This document shows positions 10,632 through 21,693 of a stretch of DNA of 64,000 nt, in pieces. This DNA comes from Artocarpus heterophyllus. Its lineage: Eukaryota; Streptophyta; Magnoliopsida; Rosales; Moraceae. The number at the start of each line of letters is the position of its first letter. The first letter of the stretch is position 1. The stretch is taken from the NCBI GenBank assembly GCA_025403435.1, contig CM046351.1:29007285-29071284 (forward strand). Reading direction: 5' to 3'. A model generated the notes under the pieces. That model was given only the letters and a program-made list of their open reading frames with translations, was not told the origin of the DNA and did not search any database. The position numbers and the translations under genes are program-made.

Positions 10632-11212
10632 GCCATAGAATTATTTTGCAATTATTTCTCCATCTAAACATCCACACTCGAATCGCCGCCTAATGAAATA
10701 AATCTTTGCGACCACAATTTTTTTTTTTTTAAAAAAAAAAGGAAAGAAAGAAGGGAACAAAAGCTGCTAAAATAACACTTTTTTCGCCAAATATTCAAAA
10801 AAGTATCAAAGAGAGAAGCGTAGAAAGAGGAGAGAGAAAAGAAATTGATCTGATTTAGGTTTTTTTGTGTTTAGATAATCAGATAAAATAATGGATAAAA
10901 TAGTAAATACATAATTATTACTAAAAAAAGTTAAAAAAAGAACAGTTTAAAAAACAAGAGAGCATTTTAATAAGATGTGTTTGTAAGGTGCATTATGTAT
11001 AATTTTCCCTAAATAATTCATCTGAACATGTGATGCTGCTTAGAAGACAATTTTACTGACGTACAGAACTCAATTAAAAATAAATCATTTGAATACATAT
11101 TGAAACTTAGGAGATTATTTTGATAGGAGAACACAAAACTTGAGAACAAATTAATTTGTTAGTTTACGTAACGCAACTTATCAAATTATTTTTTAGATAG
11201 AACATAGAACTA
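10632..11212. other. intergenic DNA
   Basis: AT-rich, with a run of T directly followed by a run of A at about 10719-10740. I see no gene or repeat here. Confidence 0.4.
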
Positions 11213-11223
11213 GGCAAAAAAGA

Positions 11224-11691
11224 GGAAAATTTTATTTTAATACTTATGTTCTAACGAAATATGAATTTGGTACCCACTCTTTTGGAAAATTTCATGCCAA
11301 TATCTTGACCTTCTAGAAAATCTTTTTTTATACCTGAGAGTCTTTTTTAGGGCATGAAAAGAAAAATATACCCTTTTTATAAAATATAATCAGTTGACCA
11401 AAATTTTGAGTAAAAAAATTTAAAAATTGTTATTCCCACAACCAAATATAAAGTCATTTCGGGTGTTTGGTTGCAGGCATGACAATTTTTAAATTTTTTT
11501 ACTTAAAATTTTGGTCAACTGATTATATTTTATAAAAAGAGTAATTTTGACTTTTTGTGTCCTAAAAAAGGGCTCCGAGGTGCTAAAAAATGATTTTCTA
11601 AAAGATCGAGGTACTGCATAAAATTTTTCAAAACAAAAGGTACCAAATTTATATTTTAATATAACACAAGAGACTAAAATAAAAATTTCCC
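11224..11691. mobile_element. foldback MITE, Mutator-like, 468 bp
   Basis: Two arms of about 220 bp are inverted copies around a centre near 11460. The ends read GGAAAATTTTATTTTA and TAAAATAAAAATTTCCC, and the inner arms share GAATTTGGTACC with its complement and TATAATCAGTTGACC with its complement. It is flanked by GGCAAAAAAGA (11213-11223) and GGCAAAAAAAGA (11692-11703), a duplication of about 11 bp with one A indel. Long terminal inverted repeats with 9-11 bp target duplications are typical of Mutator-like elements. No transposase frame is present, so it is non-autonomous. Confidence 0.75.
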
Positions 11692-11824
11692 GGCAAAAAA
11701 AGATAAAAATATATAATTTCTGAAATTCATGGATACAATTGATCTCATTGGTATCGTTAATTCATATTTTTTTCCATCAAGAACGTTTTATAAAATTCTT
11801 AGATTCTCGAATTTGGCCATTGGG

Positions 11825-12127
11825 TGCAGCGCCCAAAAATTTGTGCATGATTTATTACTTGTTAATTAAAGTTTATTAATGTGCCAATTTTTTTAGTTTT
11901 TGGTAATTATATTTGAATTTTGGTGTTGGCATTTAAGTACAATATTATTTTTGAGAAAATTGTGTACATTGTTTATTGACTTTTAAGCCCTCACAAGATG
12001 GATACTTTATTTTTATTATTGTTTCCCAAGGCAATTTTACGGGTGTTGTGGATTTTGATGATTAAAATTCGAGGTTATTTTACATTAATTTTTAATCAGT
12101 CATTTCTATCGTTTTTGGGTCGTAACA
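11825..12127 (+). repeat. TRIM-like left LTR
   Basis: It starts TGCAGCGCCCAAAAATTTGTG and ends GTAACA. About 195 bases align with 12529-12768, with substitutions and small indels. Confidence 0.6.
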
Positions 12128-12528
12128 GAGTGGTACTAGAATATAGGTTTTAGATTCTTCGGAAACTGACCTGTGCATATTTTAGCGTTTTGATTTTGAT
12201 TTTCACATACTTTAATTGAGTCGGTACAAATGTCGTTATAAATACAAGTACATAGTACAGAATCTTGAAAGTTGGATGTAATATCAAAATGCAAAAGCTA
12301 GAGAGTAACTTGAGAATTTGAGTCAGAACTAGAACAATATTTTCAAGGAGTTGAGTAGAAATATGAGGTAATACGTTAGAGACTAGCACCAATGGTGGTT
12401 TATGTTTAAGTTATAGCTCAAGGATAGAATTTAAGATTAGTATGTATTAGAGTTGTGTGAGCAAGATCGAATTCTTTATTAGAAGTTGCAGAATTTTGAG
12501 AACGGAATTTATTTACGGAGGGGAGATT

Positions 12529-12768
12529 TTTAGCGCTCAAAAATTTGTGTATTAGTGTAGAATCAAGTGATTAGCTTATTAATTAAAATTTATTAGTGTA
12601 CCAAATATTTAGTTTTTGGTAATTATATTTTGATTTTTGTCATTGGTATTTTAGTATATATAGTATTATTTTTTAGAAAACTTTGTACACTATTTATTTT
12701 AATTGTTTATTGACATTTAAGTCCTCGCGATGCAGATATTTTTTTATTGTTGTTTTTTAAGGCGATAT
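12529..12768 (+). repeat. TRIM-like right LTR, truncated
   Basis: Its start is TTTAGCGCTCAAAAATTTGTG, degraded from TG. Homology to the left LTR stops after AAGGCGATATTAG near 12768, where unrelated sequence begins. Confidence 0.55.
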
Positions 12769-12885
12769 TAGAGTTTAAACTGAAGATGAGAATAAAGTGT
12801 TCATCTGATACTAATCGTTTGGGTAAACGGACCCCAAAACCATCCCTAAAAATCTAACCTTGACAGAAATATTGACAAATAACAA

Positions 12886-13280
12886 AGAAATCAATTAGAA
12901 CTTTATGAAGAATGTGGTTTGTTTGGGGAAGAGGGGGTGTGGACAATCTGAGCACCTAAAGCGAAATTGTCCAAAGAGTAGAGCAGGCTCTACAAAAGGC
13001 TCCAAGTCAGATGCGGGTAGTATCTTTCTTTTCATCAGAGAGGATGATGTCTTTTGAGAAGGAATATAGACATCCTCATGATATGTCTGCTTTTCCAAAG
13101 AAGAGGATGTGTAGCTGCTAACAGAGTCACAAGTCTACACGCATGCTTTGGTTTCATGATGCATTGGTTTCGTGTTGATAAAAGGTATGTGGTTAAATTT
13201 ATGTCAATGACTGATGAACTGTGAGAAAGCCAAACATGAAAGTTACGCCATAATTTTTAACAAGATTTTTCAACATGTGT
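12886..13280 (+). pseudogene. copia gag zinc-knuckle remnant
   Basis: In the frame starting at 12907 the sequence reads a C-G-Q-S-E-H-L-K-R-N-C-P-K block, which is the C-x4-H-x4-C half of a CCHC knuckle, followed by a Ser/Lys-rich linker with KGSKSDAGS. Stops follow at about 13054. The preceding cysteine pair is displaced. This resembles the gag/protease junction of copia elements. No LTR could be tied to it. Confidence 0.4.
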
Positions 13281-13583
13281 TGAAGTGAAATTCTTAGAAT
13301 TTGTTAAATTTGAGTACGTATACTCTTTATGGTGGAATATGTTTATTCTATGGCTTGAGAATTTTGATTTTAGTGAAGACGATTATTCTATCGCCCTGCT
13401 CGAGCGGGGTTGGGCCCTGCTTGCAGGCACGGCCCCGCTCTTAGGGCTGCCCCTGGGGTGTGGCTTTACTTGTGTAGGTCTTGGCCTCGTTTTATTTATT
13501 TATTTATATATACTTGCCTTCAGACTTGAACATTACTTTTTGTTTATCTCAAAGGGTTTACCTTGTTTTATTTCCCTTTACAG
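13281..13583 (+). other. region before the Tat antisense gene, with GC-rich hairpin
   Basis: A strikingly GC-rich patch at 13394-13460 can fold: AGCGGGGTTGGGCCCTGC pairs imperfectly with GCAGGCACGGCCCCGCT. A long open frame through it has no family resemblance and composition suggests chance. It probably belongs to the leader of the antisense gene that starts at 13584. Confidence 0.35.
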
Positions 13584-14650
13584 ATGTCAAGTTCAGAGGC
13601 CACTTGGGATGAATCTGAGAGTCTTATGTCTCCTCAGATGGGGGATCCTACACAAAAGAGTCTTGTATGAGCTAAAACTCTCCTAGTAAAGTTGGCCCAT
13701 ACGACGAGTCTTATGTTGCTAGTAAGTCTTCCGAGTCTAAGTCTTTCGTTGATAGTGCCTAAGACTCTTATTCCCATAGGATGGTAGCAGGAAAAGTGAC
13801 CCATCTTTTAGGAGCACTCCCACCGAATTAACCAAATTTGGCTTGAAAAGGTTTCGAGGAGAGCTTCATTTTTGCGACGTCTAATGCTACTCTTGGATTC
13901 CATCGAAGAAGGATAGAGCATCATCACCTCCGAAAGGAGTGCATGTCATGAGCGCATGCATTATGAGGTACGGAGTAAGCTTGCCTTTGCATCAGTTTTA
14001 TATAGACATACTTGACTCCCTAAACCTTGCTCTCTTCCAGCTTTCTCCTAACGTTTAGAGGTACTTGGTAGGCATATATCTCCTATATACCGAGTGTGTC
14101 TCAAAGCCCCAACAGTCGAGGAGTTTTGGTACATGTATACCAGTAAGAATAGTCCTAACAATGATGGCTTTTATTATTTCTCCTTATGGCCTGGTAGTAA
14201 GCTTGACCTAATTCACAATCCTCCTTCTAACCTCGAGAATTATAAGGATCGTTACTTTTTTATGGAAGATAGGCATGTTAACAGATCCCTTAGGGTGGCC
14301 AATAAGATTTTGAATAATTTTCTCAGTTGATATTCTATTATTTTAGTTCCCCGCTTGACATTATTTGTTTTTGTTGTAGCCTTGTAGGATCGTCCTAAGC
14401 TCGTGGAGTTTTAAAGGAAAAGAGTCAATCACATCCATAATCTTAATCTCGAGCTTAAGAACTCTCATGATAGTATCGATGCCAAGCATCTCATCAAGGC
14501 TAACGTATTGCAGCCAAGAGGTATGACTGACTCCTAGTTTTTTCATAACCATCCTTTACATCACTTACCTTTTTTTAAAAGTTTCTTCTTACTTTGTAGG
14601 AATCTTTGAGAGATTGTGCAACTCTACTAGTGGTCATATCAGGCTTAAGG
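13584..14650 (+). pseudogene. Transposase_28 (putative gypsy-type) gene, 5' part
   Basis: An ATG at 13584 opens MSSSEATWDESESLM, an acidic start. Near 13955-14090 the frame shows R-Y-G-V-S-L-P-L-H-Q-F-Y followed by LDSLNLALFQLSPNV, and from 14094 it shows PTVEEFWYMYTSKN, FYYFSLWPG and ENYKDRYFFM. These are the conserved blocks of plant Transposase_28 / putative gypsy-type transposon proteins (first block rich in P-L-H, then Q-L-x-P-N, then K-D-R-F-F). A stop (TGG to TAG) near 14037, a frameshift near 14090 and others break it. The end TAAGG (14646-14650) is the left target copy of element A. The protein's job is unknown; it occurs as an extra ORF in gypsy elements. Confidence 0.65.
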
Positions 14651-16818
14651 TGTAACGCCCCCCTTACGGACGTCACAAATGTCGTTACATTCATACAATA
14701 CATACTTATTTTTAAGATAAACTTTAAATGAAACCATCATAAAATCCTTCATAGATATCATCAAGAACATATTTTCAAACCTTTATAACATATCATGTTG
14801 CAGGTGAGAATGTACTTACCTTAGAAGCTAGCTTACTTAACCTTATATGTATTGGTGACGACGTCGCGGTCTCGATGTGCTCGTTCCTTAAAGTGTTCAT
14901 GCCATTTATTCATTTAAAATTACAAAATAAAATTAATACTTATTTTCATAGAGTAAAACATCTATTCATATAACATCACATATACATTCATCTCTTACAA
15001 ACATAGTTCAAAACACGCATCCATAACCATAATCATCAAAAATATACTTCTGACCTTCATGAATTAAAAATTTAATAACTCAACATTCTCATATAATTTT
15101 AGCACCATACTTGATAGGGGTAAAGTAAATACATAAACATATTACCATGGTTTTTCTTTAGTGATAAAAATTACTTTAAGTATCTAAAAACAAACCATAC
15201 ATTTCAAACATGAAATCTGCCAGCAATAGTTAGGCAGTGAACAACCTTAAACTCAGGTCCGTTTAACACATCTTAACACCATAGAAAAATCTACAAAAAT
15301 TAACATGTACAGTAGACATATAGAACCCTAACATATCCAAAAATTGGCTTCAACAAAAATCGGAGTAGGTCAAAACACACATTTGAAAATCAGTAATAAA
15401 ACTAACTTAGGTTTAAAAGGCAGTGAGTTATCTTTTGAAAATATTTTCTAACAATTAAAACACATATATTTTAATTTTAAAATTCATACTAACATCTTAC
15501 TAACATATATTTCAATATCATAAAATCATTTCATCATCAATAAAATCATTTAAACATATAAAACATCACATAAAACAAAAGTCCAATATTAACATTGTTA
15601 AAACAATTTCTTGACCTAGTCTCAATAAAAATTTCATAACACATAATTCACTCATCAAAACATTACCAAACTTTGTAGTTCATAACATAACATATACATG
15701 AACATTCTTACCAAATTTCGTAGCAAACAAAGTACGTTTACCCCTTGAACAAAAATCACATTTTCGTGTATCATAGCCAAACAACAATATTTTAAAGTGA
15801 GTGGTAGAGGATAGAAAATTCATAACTTATCATAGAAAAATCCAATTAACGTGAAATTTGGAGAAACATCACATAACTCATACATGAATAACATATAAAA
15901 AAAAAATTCAGAGCAAACAAAATTTTGTAGAGGAAGATATAGCAGTCAGATGTCAAGAAGGATTTCATTGATACGAGAATGAACCCTTACCTCAAAATGA
16001 TTCTTCTCAAATTCTTTCGAATTCAACCAACGAAAACTCAATATTTCTTTCAATTATTTGTAGAGAATTTTGAGGGAGAGGAGGAATAGAAAACGTAGAA
16101 AAGAGAAGAAGAAGAAAAGAATAAAAGAAACGTCTCAGAATGAGAGAGAAGACGTGAGAGGATAACATAAAAAATTCAATACCCTCACTTATGTTAGAAA
16201 TTTTTCTGACTAATCTGGACTAAATTTTCGTGGAGGAAGGAGAGGAAATTAGGGAAAGTCAATAAATCATTCATCTCTTACCATATTTTGCCCTCTAAAA
16301 ATAGGAAACCATTTAAAACAATATCAATCAATGCAAAGTTAATGGTTTTCTTTCCTTAAATGATAAAATTATTCCATAATTATTCCAATTAATCACATTA
16401 AGCCACCCAATCAACATAATTATCTCAACTATAAATTTGGAGAGATTTCTACTGACTGCTCGTCAGCTATCATCGGCCTACCGATTCTTCACTTTGGCCT
16501 ACCGATTAATATCATCGGCCTGCCGATACATGAAAGGCTATTCGGCCTGCCGAATTGGAAAGTTCGGCCTGCCGAACTATCCTTAAAACATAATACCTCA
16601 TAGCATTCAAGACATCATTGCATCATAATTAAACATGTATTGTAACTAACATGAACACTTGAGCACATCGATTCCATGCGATCGTCACCTGTCATAATAC
16701 TTAAAATAAGTATTTAGTAACATAAAATCATAAATCATAACATATATCAATAAGAAAATTACTTAACGTCGTTACTAACTTAACATAATCCGTTACATAA
16801 AAATAGGTGGGTGTTACA
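14651..16818 (-). repeat. element A 3' LTR
   Basis: On the plus strand it begins TGTAACGCCCCCC and ends GGTGGGTGTTACA. It holds a dyad cluster (16471-16580, GGCCTGCC form on the plus strand) and a purine-rich stretch at 16074-16160, pyrimidine-rich on the sense strand. Confidence 0.95.
16471..16580 (-). repeat. GGCCTGCC dyad cluster in element A LTR
   Basis: Five variants of TCGGCCTGCCGA sit at intervals of 17-35 bp. The matching cluster in the other LTR is 23497-23608, where individual copies differ by point changes (for example TCGGCCTGCCTA). Confidence 0.8.
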
Positions 16819-16830
16819 ATTCTCCCTACC
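16819..16830 (-). promoter_or_regulatory. polypurine tract of element A
   Basis: On the minus strand GGTAGGGAGAAT abuts the TG of the 3' LTR. Element B has GGTGGGGAGAAT at the same place. Confidence 0.8.
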
Positions 16831-16854
16831 TTATAAGAGTTTCGTCCTCGAAAC

Positions 16855-19800
16855 TCAGAACAATTGCAGATACTTAGATCTCATGTCATCTTCACATTCC
16901 CATGTAGCTTCTTCTACTTGATGATTTCACCATAACACCTTGACCAATGGAATTTCTTTATTCCTCAAGGTCTTGGTTTTCCAATCGAGCATCTCTACTG
17001 GCTTTTCTTCATAACTTAAGTCTTCTCGTATCTCGATCACTTGTGGCTCAATCACATGCTTGGGGTCTGGAACATACTTCTTGAGCATAGAGACATGAAA
17101 CACATCGTGCATTGCTGACATTTCTGAAGACAACTTCAGCTGATAAGCCACCTTGCCTATCCTCTTCACGATTTCATAAGGACCAATAAATCTTGGGCTT
17201 AACTTGCCGTTCTTATCAAATCTCATGACTCCTTTCATTGGTGCAACTTTCAAAAACACATATCCACCTACGGCGAACTCTAAGGGTCTTCTTCTCTTGT
17301 CAGCATAACTCTTCTGACAGCTTTGAGCGGTCTCTATTCTTCTTCTTATCAACTTTATCATCTCAAAAGTTTTGTTAACAAAATCGGTTCTTTCAGCATC
17401 AACGCTTTCCATTAACTTCTTCTCACTGGCTTCGTACCAACATATAGGCGACCTGCATTTTCCCCCATGCAGAGCTTCATAAGGTGCCATTCCAATCGTC
17501 GCCTGATAGCTATTGTTGTAAGCAAACTCTACTAATGGCAACATTTTACACCAGTTGGTTTTAAAATCAAGAGAACAAGCCCGTAGCATATCCTCTAAGA
17601 TCAAGTTCGTCCTCTCCGTTTGGCCGTCTGTCTGAGGATGAAAAGCTGTACTAAAATGTAGCCTGGTTCCCATAGCAGTCTGCACGCTCTTTAAAAACTT
17701 AGATGTGAACCTACCATCACGGTCTGAGATGATAGACTTAGGGATTCCATGAAGCCGTACAATTTCCTTGACATAGAGTTCTGCTAACCGTTCCATTGAG
17801 TAAGTGATCTTGATGGGAACGAAATGTGCCATCTTCATTAATCGATCTACAACAACCCAGATAGCGTCATAACCATTCATAGTTCTGGGTAAACCGGTAA
17901 TGAAATCCCTTGCTATATCCTCCCATTTCCATTCCAGTATCTGGATAGACTATAAATCACCACCAGGTCTCTGGTGTTTAGCTTTAACTTGCTGACATAT
18001 CAAACATTTCTTCGTATACAAAACAACATCACATTTTATTCCAAACCACTAGAAGTTACCCCTTAGATCATTATACATCTTTGTTGCACCTGGATGAATA
18101 GAGTAAGGAGTGTCATGAATTTCGGTCAAGATCTTTTCCCTTAAGCCATCAACATTGGGAACACATAAGCAGTCCTTAAGGTACAAAGTTCTGTCATCTG
18201 CAATATGAAACTCTTGACATTTTCCTTCTTTCATTTCCTGCTTAATCCTTGTGAGACTTACATCTTCATCTTGTTTTCTTTGAATTTCATCATACATCGT
18301 CGGAGCAAGAGTGAGTGCTGAGAGCTGACCTGCTATAAGTTCCAAACCGAAGTCTAAAATTTTCCTTCTCAAAGGTGGAGACATTGCTTGCATTGACATC
18401 AACGTGGCAACTGACTTCCTACTTAGAACATCAGCCACTAGGTTAGCTTTTCCAGGATGATAAAGGATTTCACAATCGTAATCCTTTACCAACTCTAGCC
18501 ATCTTCGTTGTCTCATATTCAAGTCTTTTTGCGTGAAGAAGTACTTCAGACTTTGATGATCAGTGAAGATCTTGCATTGGACCCCATATAAATAGTGTCT
18601 CCATATCTTCAACGCAAAAATGACTGCTGCTAACTCGAGGTCATGAGTAGGATAGTTCTTTTCGTAATCCTTCAATTGTCTTGACGCATAGGCAATCACC
18701 CTATCATTCTGCATTAGAACAGCTCCAAGGCCCATCTTGGACGCATCACTAAAAATTACGAATCCGTCGTTTCCTTCCGGAATCGCCAATACTAGAGCTG
18801 TCGTTAGCCTATTCTTCAGTTCTTGAAAACTCTTCTCGCATGCTTCTGTCCATTCATACTTCTTTCCCTTGCGAGTTAGATTCGTGAGTGGGGCTGCTAT
18901 CTTGGAGAAGTCATCTACGAATCTCCGATAATATCCTGCTAGACCCAAGAAGCTCCTTATTTCACTTGCATTCATCGGTTGCTTCCAGTTGAGAACAGCC
19001 TCTACTTTAGCAGGGTCAACCATAATCCCTTCCTTTGATATAACATGTCCCAAGAAAGACACTTTATCAACCCATAACTTGCACTTGGAGAACTTTACAT
19101 ATAGCTGGTGTCTTCTTAAAGTCTCCAACACAATCCTTAAATGCTCCTTATGTTCTTCTTGATTCTTTGAATAGACAAGAATATCATCGATAAACATAAC
19201 AACAAATTTATCGAGGAAATCCTTGAATACTCGATTCATCAAATCCATAAAAGCCACCGGTGCATTCGTCAGACCGAAAGGCATAACCACAAATTTATAG
19301 CGACCATACCTCGACCTGAAGGCAGTTTTAGGAATATCTCCTTCTTTAATCTTCAGCTGGTGATAACCTGACCGTAGATCAATCTTTGAAAACACCGATG
19401 CACCCTTGAGCTGATCAGACAAATCATCAATTCAAGGCAATGGGTACTTGTTCTTGATTGTCACATTGTTTAGCTCTTTATAGTCGATGTAGAGTCTCAT
19501 AGAGCCATCTTTCTTCTTAACAAATAGAACTGGAGCTCCCCATGGTGAGTAGCTTGGCCTGATGAAGCCTTTTTCAAGTAGCTCCTTTAATTGCCTGTAA
19601 AGGTCTTTTAACTCTGTCGGGGCCATTCTGTATGGTGCCTTAGAGATCGGGTCAGTGCCTGGAGCGAGCTCAATCTCGAATTCGACTTCTCTTTCTGGCG
19701 GTAGACTTGTCAAATCATCAGGAAACACTTTAGTATATTCTCGAATTACAGGCACATATTCAATTCTTATCTTTTCTTCTTGGCTTTTGTCTACAATGTT

Positions 19801-20424
19801 CGCCAGATAGCCCATGCAGCCACTTGCTAATAACTTCCTTGCTTTCATTGTAGATAAAAACATGCTGGGTTTTTTTCTGGACTCGCCAACATAAACAAAC
19901 TTCTGAACACCCTCTGGATGGAAGATCACCTTTCGTTTCTGGCATTTAATAGAAGCATTGTACTTGCTCAGGAAATCCATCCCAAGAATCATATCGTAGT
20001 CATGCATGTCGATCACAATGAGGTCGATGAAAAGTTTCCTATCGGAAATCCATAAGGATACTGTACACAAATAGTGCGTAGATAATATCACTTCCCTAGA
20101 GGGTAGTGTCGTAGTGAATCCCTATCTCATAAGCTCTAATCGAGCCCCTAACTTCTTAGCAAATGACATGGATATAAAAGAATGAGTAGCACCCGTATCA
20201 AAGAGAACATAAACATCATTAGATAAACTTGTTATCTGACCTGTGACCACATTGGAGGCTTCAGCAGCCACTTGTTCTTTTGTCATGGCATAGATTCAGG
20301 CATTTGTAGGTGGGGCTTTAAGTCTTCCTTGACTGATGAGTGGCCCTTCAAGGGAAGCTTGCATCTGATGGAGTTGGGCTTGAGAAGGAGCTCTTTGAAG
20401 GACATTAGCATTCATTAGTTTGGG
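16855..20424 (-). pseudogene. element A pol: protease, RT, RNase H, integrase, chromodomain
   Basis: In order on the minus strand: the aspartic protease D-T-G-A-T-H-S-F near 20190-20200; RT from about 19640, with the catalytic FIDDILVYS at about 19170-19200; RNase H with [17 protein letters not shown] and TDHQSLKYF (about 18770-18540); integrase zinc region near 18100-17990; the integrase core with [11 protein letters not shown] near 17720 and HPQTDGQTERTN near 17620; a GPYEIVKRIGKVAYQL block; and a chromodomain ending at the TGA 16857-16855. Stops lie at 20122-20124, 19432-19434 (CGA to TGA), 18049-18051 (TGG to TAG), near 17950 and 16927-16929 (CGA to TGA). The first catalytic Asp area reads W-E-D-I-A-R-D-F-I instead of the usual M-D-F-I. 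Confidence 0.92.
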
Positions 20425-21478
20425 GCAGTTCTTGACAAAATGATCTTCACGCCCACAAATAAAACATTGGTTTTGTCCCCAAGCGGCATTCCCCTAGATG
20501 TTTCTTTCCACATTTGGCACATGGTTGAAACTGCCTGCTGTTGTTGTTAGGCTGACCACCATTGTGCCTCTTGTTGCCTTGTCCCTGCTGGTTCTGAGGA
20601 TTACCCTTCCTCTTGTTGTTTCTCCAGTTTTGATTGTTGTTGTTGCTGTTGTTGTTGTTGTTGTTATTATTCCTATGCGGAGGGCGGTTCTAGTTGTTAG
20701 CATTATTGGTTTGCTGGCCAGACTGAGGCTGGTTCCTTCTTAACTTAGACAAGTGGAACTCAGCTCGTTCGGCTCTCATTACAACCTATTCTTGAGTCTT
20801 GGGTGTACTTGCCCCATCAACAATCATAGCAATTTCTGGCCTAAGGGCTCTGATCAGTCTTCTAACCCTTTTACTTTCATCCATAACCATCCCTGGGCAT
20901 AGGCAAGCTAGCTGGTCAAACTTTGTCACAACATCTATGACTGACATATCCCCCTGGCGCAGGTTCTCGAACTCCTCATAATGCCTCCTTGTAACGTTCA
21001 TGTGGAAAAACTTCGTGTTAAACTCATGAACGAAGTCATCCCATGTCATTTCTTCAACATTCCGACTCTGTTCAATGCCATCCCATAAAATTCTAACCTC
21101 CATGGTGAGGCAGTACAAGGCATAGAGGACCTTCTCATTGTCTGTAAAGCCCATGAGTCTTAGGGTGGCCTTAACCATCTTCAACCATCCTTGTATGACT
21201 AACGGGTCCTTTGAACCCTCGAAGTCTACTGGCTTAACCCTCTTTCATCTGACTAGAAGAGGTTCCTGATAAGCCGTTCTTGGTTCAACAGCAGGAGCTG
21301 GGACTTCATTGACTTGTGGTTGAGGAGGAGGAGGAGGAGGCTCGTCATTGCCTCGACGGTCATCATTCTGGCCATTGGCCCTTAATTCTACGATTTCTCT
21401 TCTTTGATCCTCAAGTTGCCTCAGCAGCTCAGCGATCATTGTCATGGTGCGTGTTTGCATTCTTCTGTGGCCATCCAT
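20425..21478 (-). pseudogene. element A gag
   Basis: It begins at an ATG at 21478 (MDGHRRMQTRT), has a coiled-coil-like Q/R/E segment, then a run of prolines encoded by a GGN microsatellite on the plus strand near 21326-21350. The retrotransposon gag core follows at 21184-20786 (NTKFFHMNVTRRHYEEFENL, then RQGDMSVIDVV). The C-terminus has Asn/Gln-rich repeats and two zinc knuckles, CAKCGKKHLGEC and [14 protein letters not shown], near 20525-20430. Stops near 21240 and 20700 plus frame changes break it. The shadow frames on the plus strand around 20498-20743 are not genes. Confidence 0.88.
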
Positions 21479-21676
21479 CAGTAATTTCCTAAAAGAATTA
21501 GGAACTTAGAAATAATCTTCTAATACGAGACAGGTTTTCACTACTAGAGCATCGATTGTTAAACAACTAAACCTCATTCTTATCCTTATACTTGCATCAA
21601 AACATCTAACTTTAAAACATACTTACTTGGAGGACTTGGACTGACGTGTGGTGATATGAATTGTAAACGGAAATTT

Positions 21677-21688
21677 GCTCGGATACCA
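21677..21688 (-). promoter_or_regulatory. primer binding site of element A
   Basis: On the minus strand TGGTATCCGAGC lies five bases after the 5' LTR and matches the initiator-Met tRNA 3' end (TGGTATCAGAGC) with one change. Elements B and C have the same spacing. Confidence 0.8.
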
Positions 21689-21693
21689 AAGCC

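Larger units (their letters stand above)
11825..12768 (+). mobile_element. TRIM-like small LTR element, right LTR truncated
   Basis: Two direct repeats (11825-12127 and 12529-12768) enclose only about 400 bp. The left repeat ends GTCGTAACA and is followed by GAGTGGTACTAGAAT, close to a TGGTATCAGAGC initiator-Met primer site. GGAGGGGAGAT at 12517-12527 sits directly before the second repeat, as a polypurine tract would. There is no coding frame inside. The size and signals fit a terminal-repeat retrotransposon in miniature or a large internal deletion derivative. No clear target duplication is seen because the right end is lost. Confidence 0.6.

Noticed and set aside
13285..13686. 133-codon open frame
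   Set aside because: Composition is hydrophobic and unlike any family; it runs over a GC hairpin and into the start of another gene in a different frame.
20498..20743. Val/Leu-rich plus-strand frames opposite gag (also 44060-44502 and 56119-56427)
   Set aside because: Antisense shadows of the Asn/Gln-rich triplet repeats of gag.
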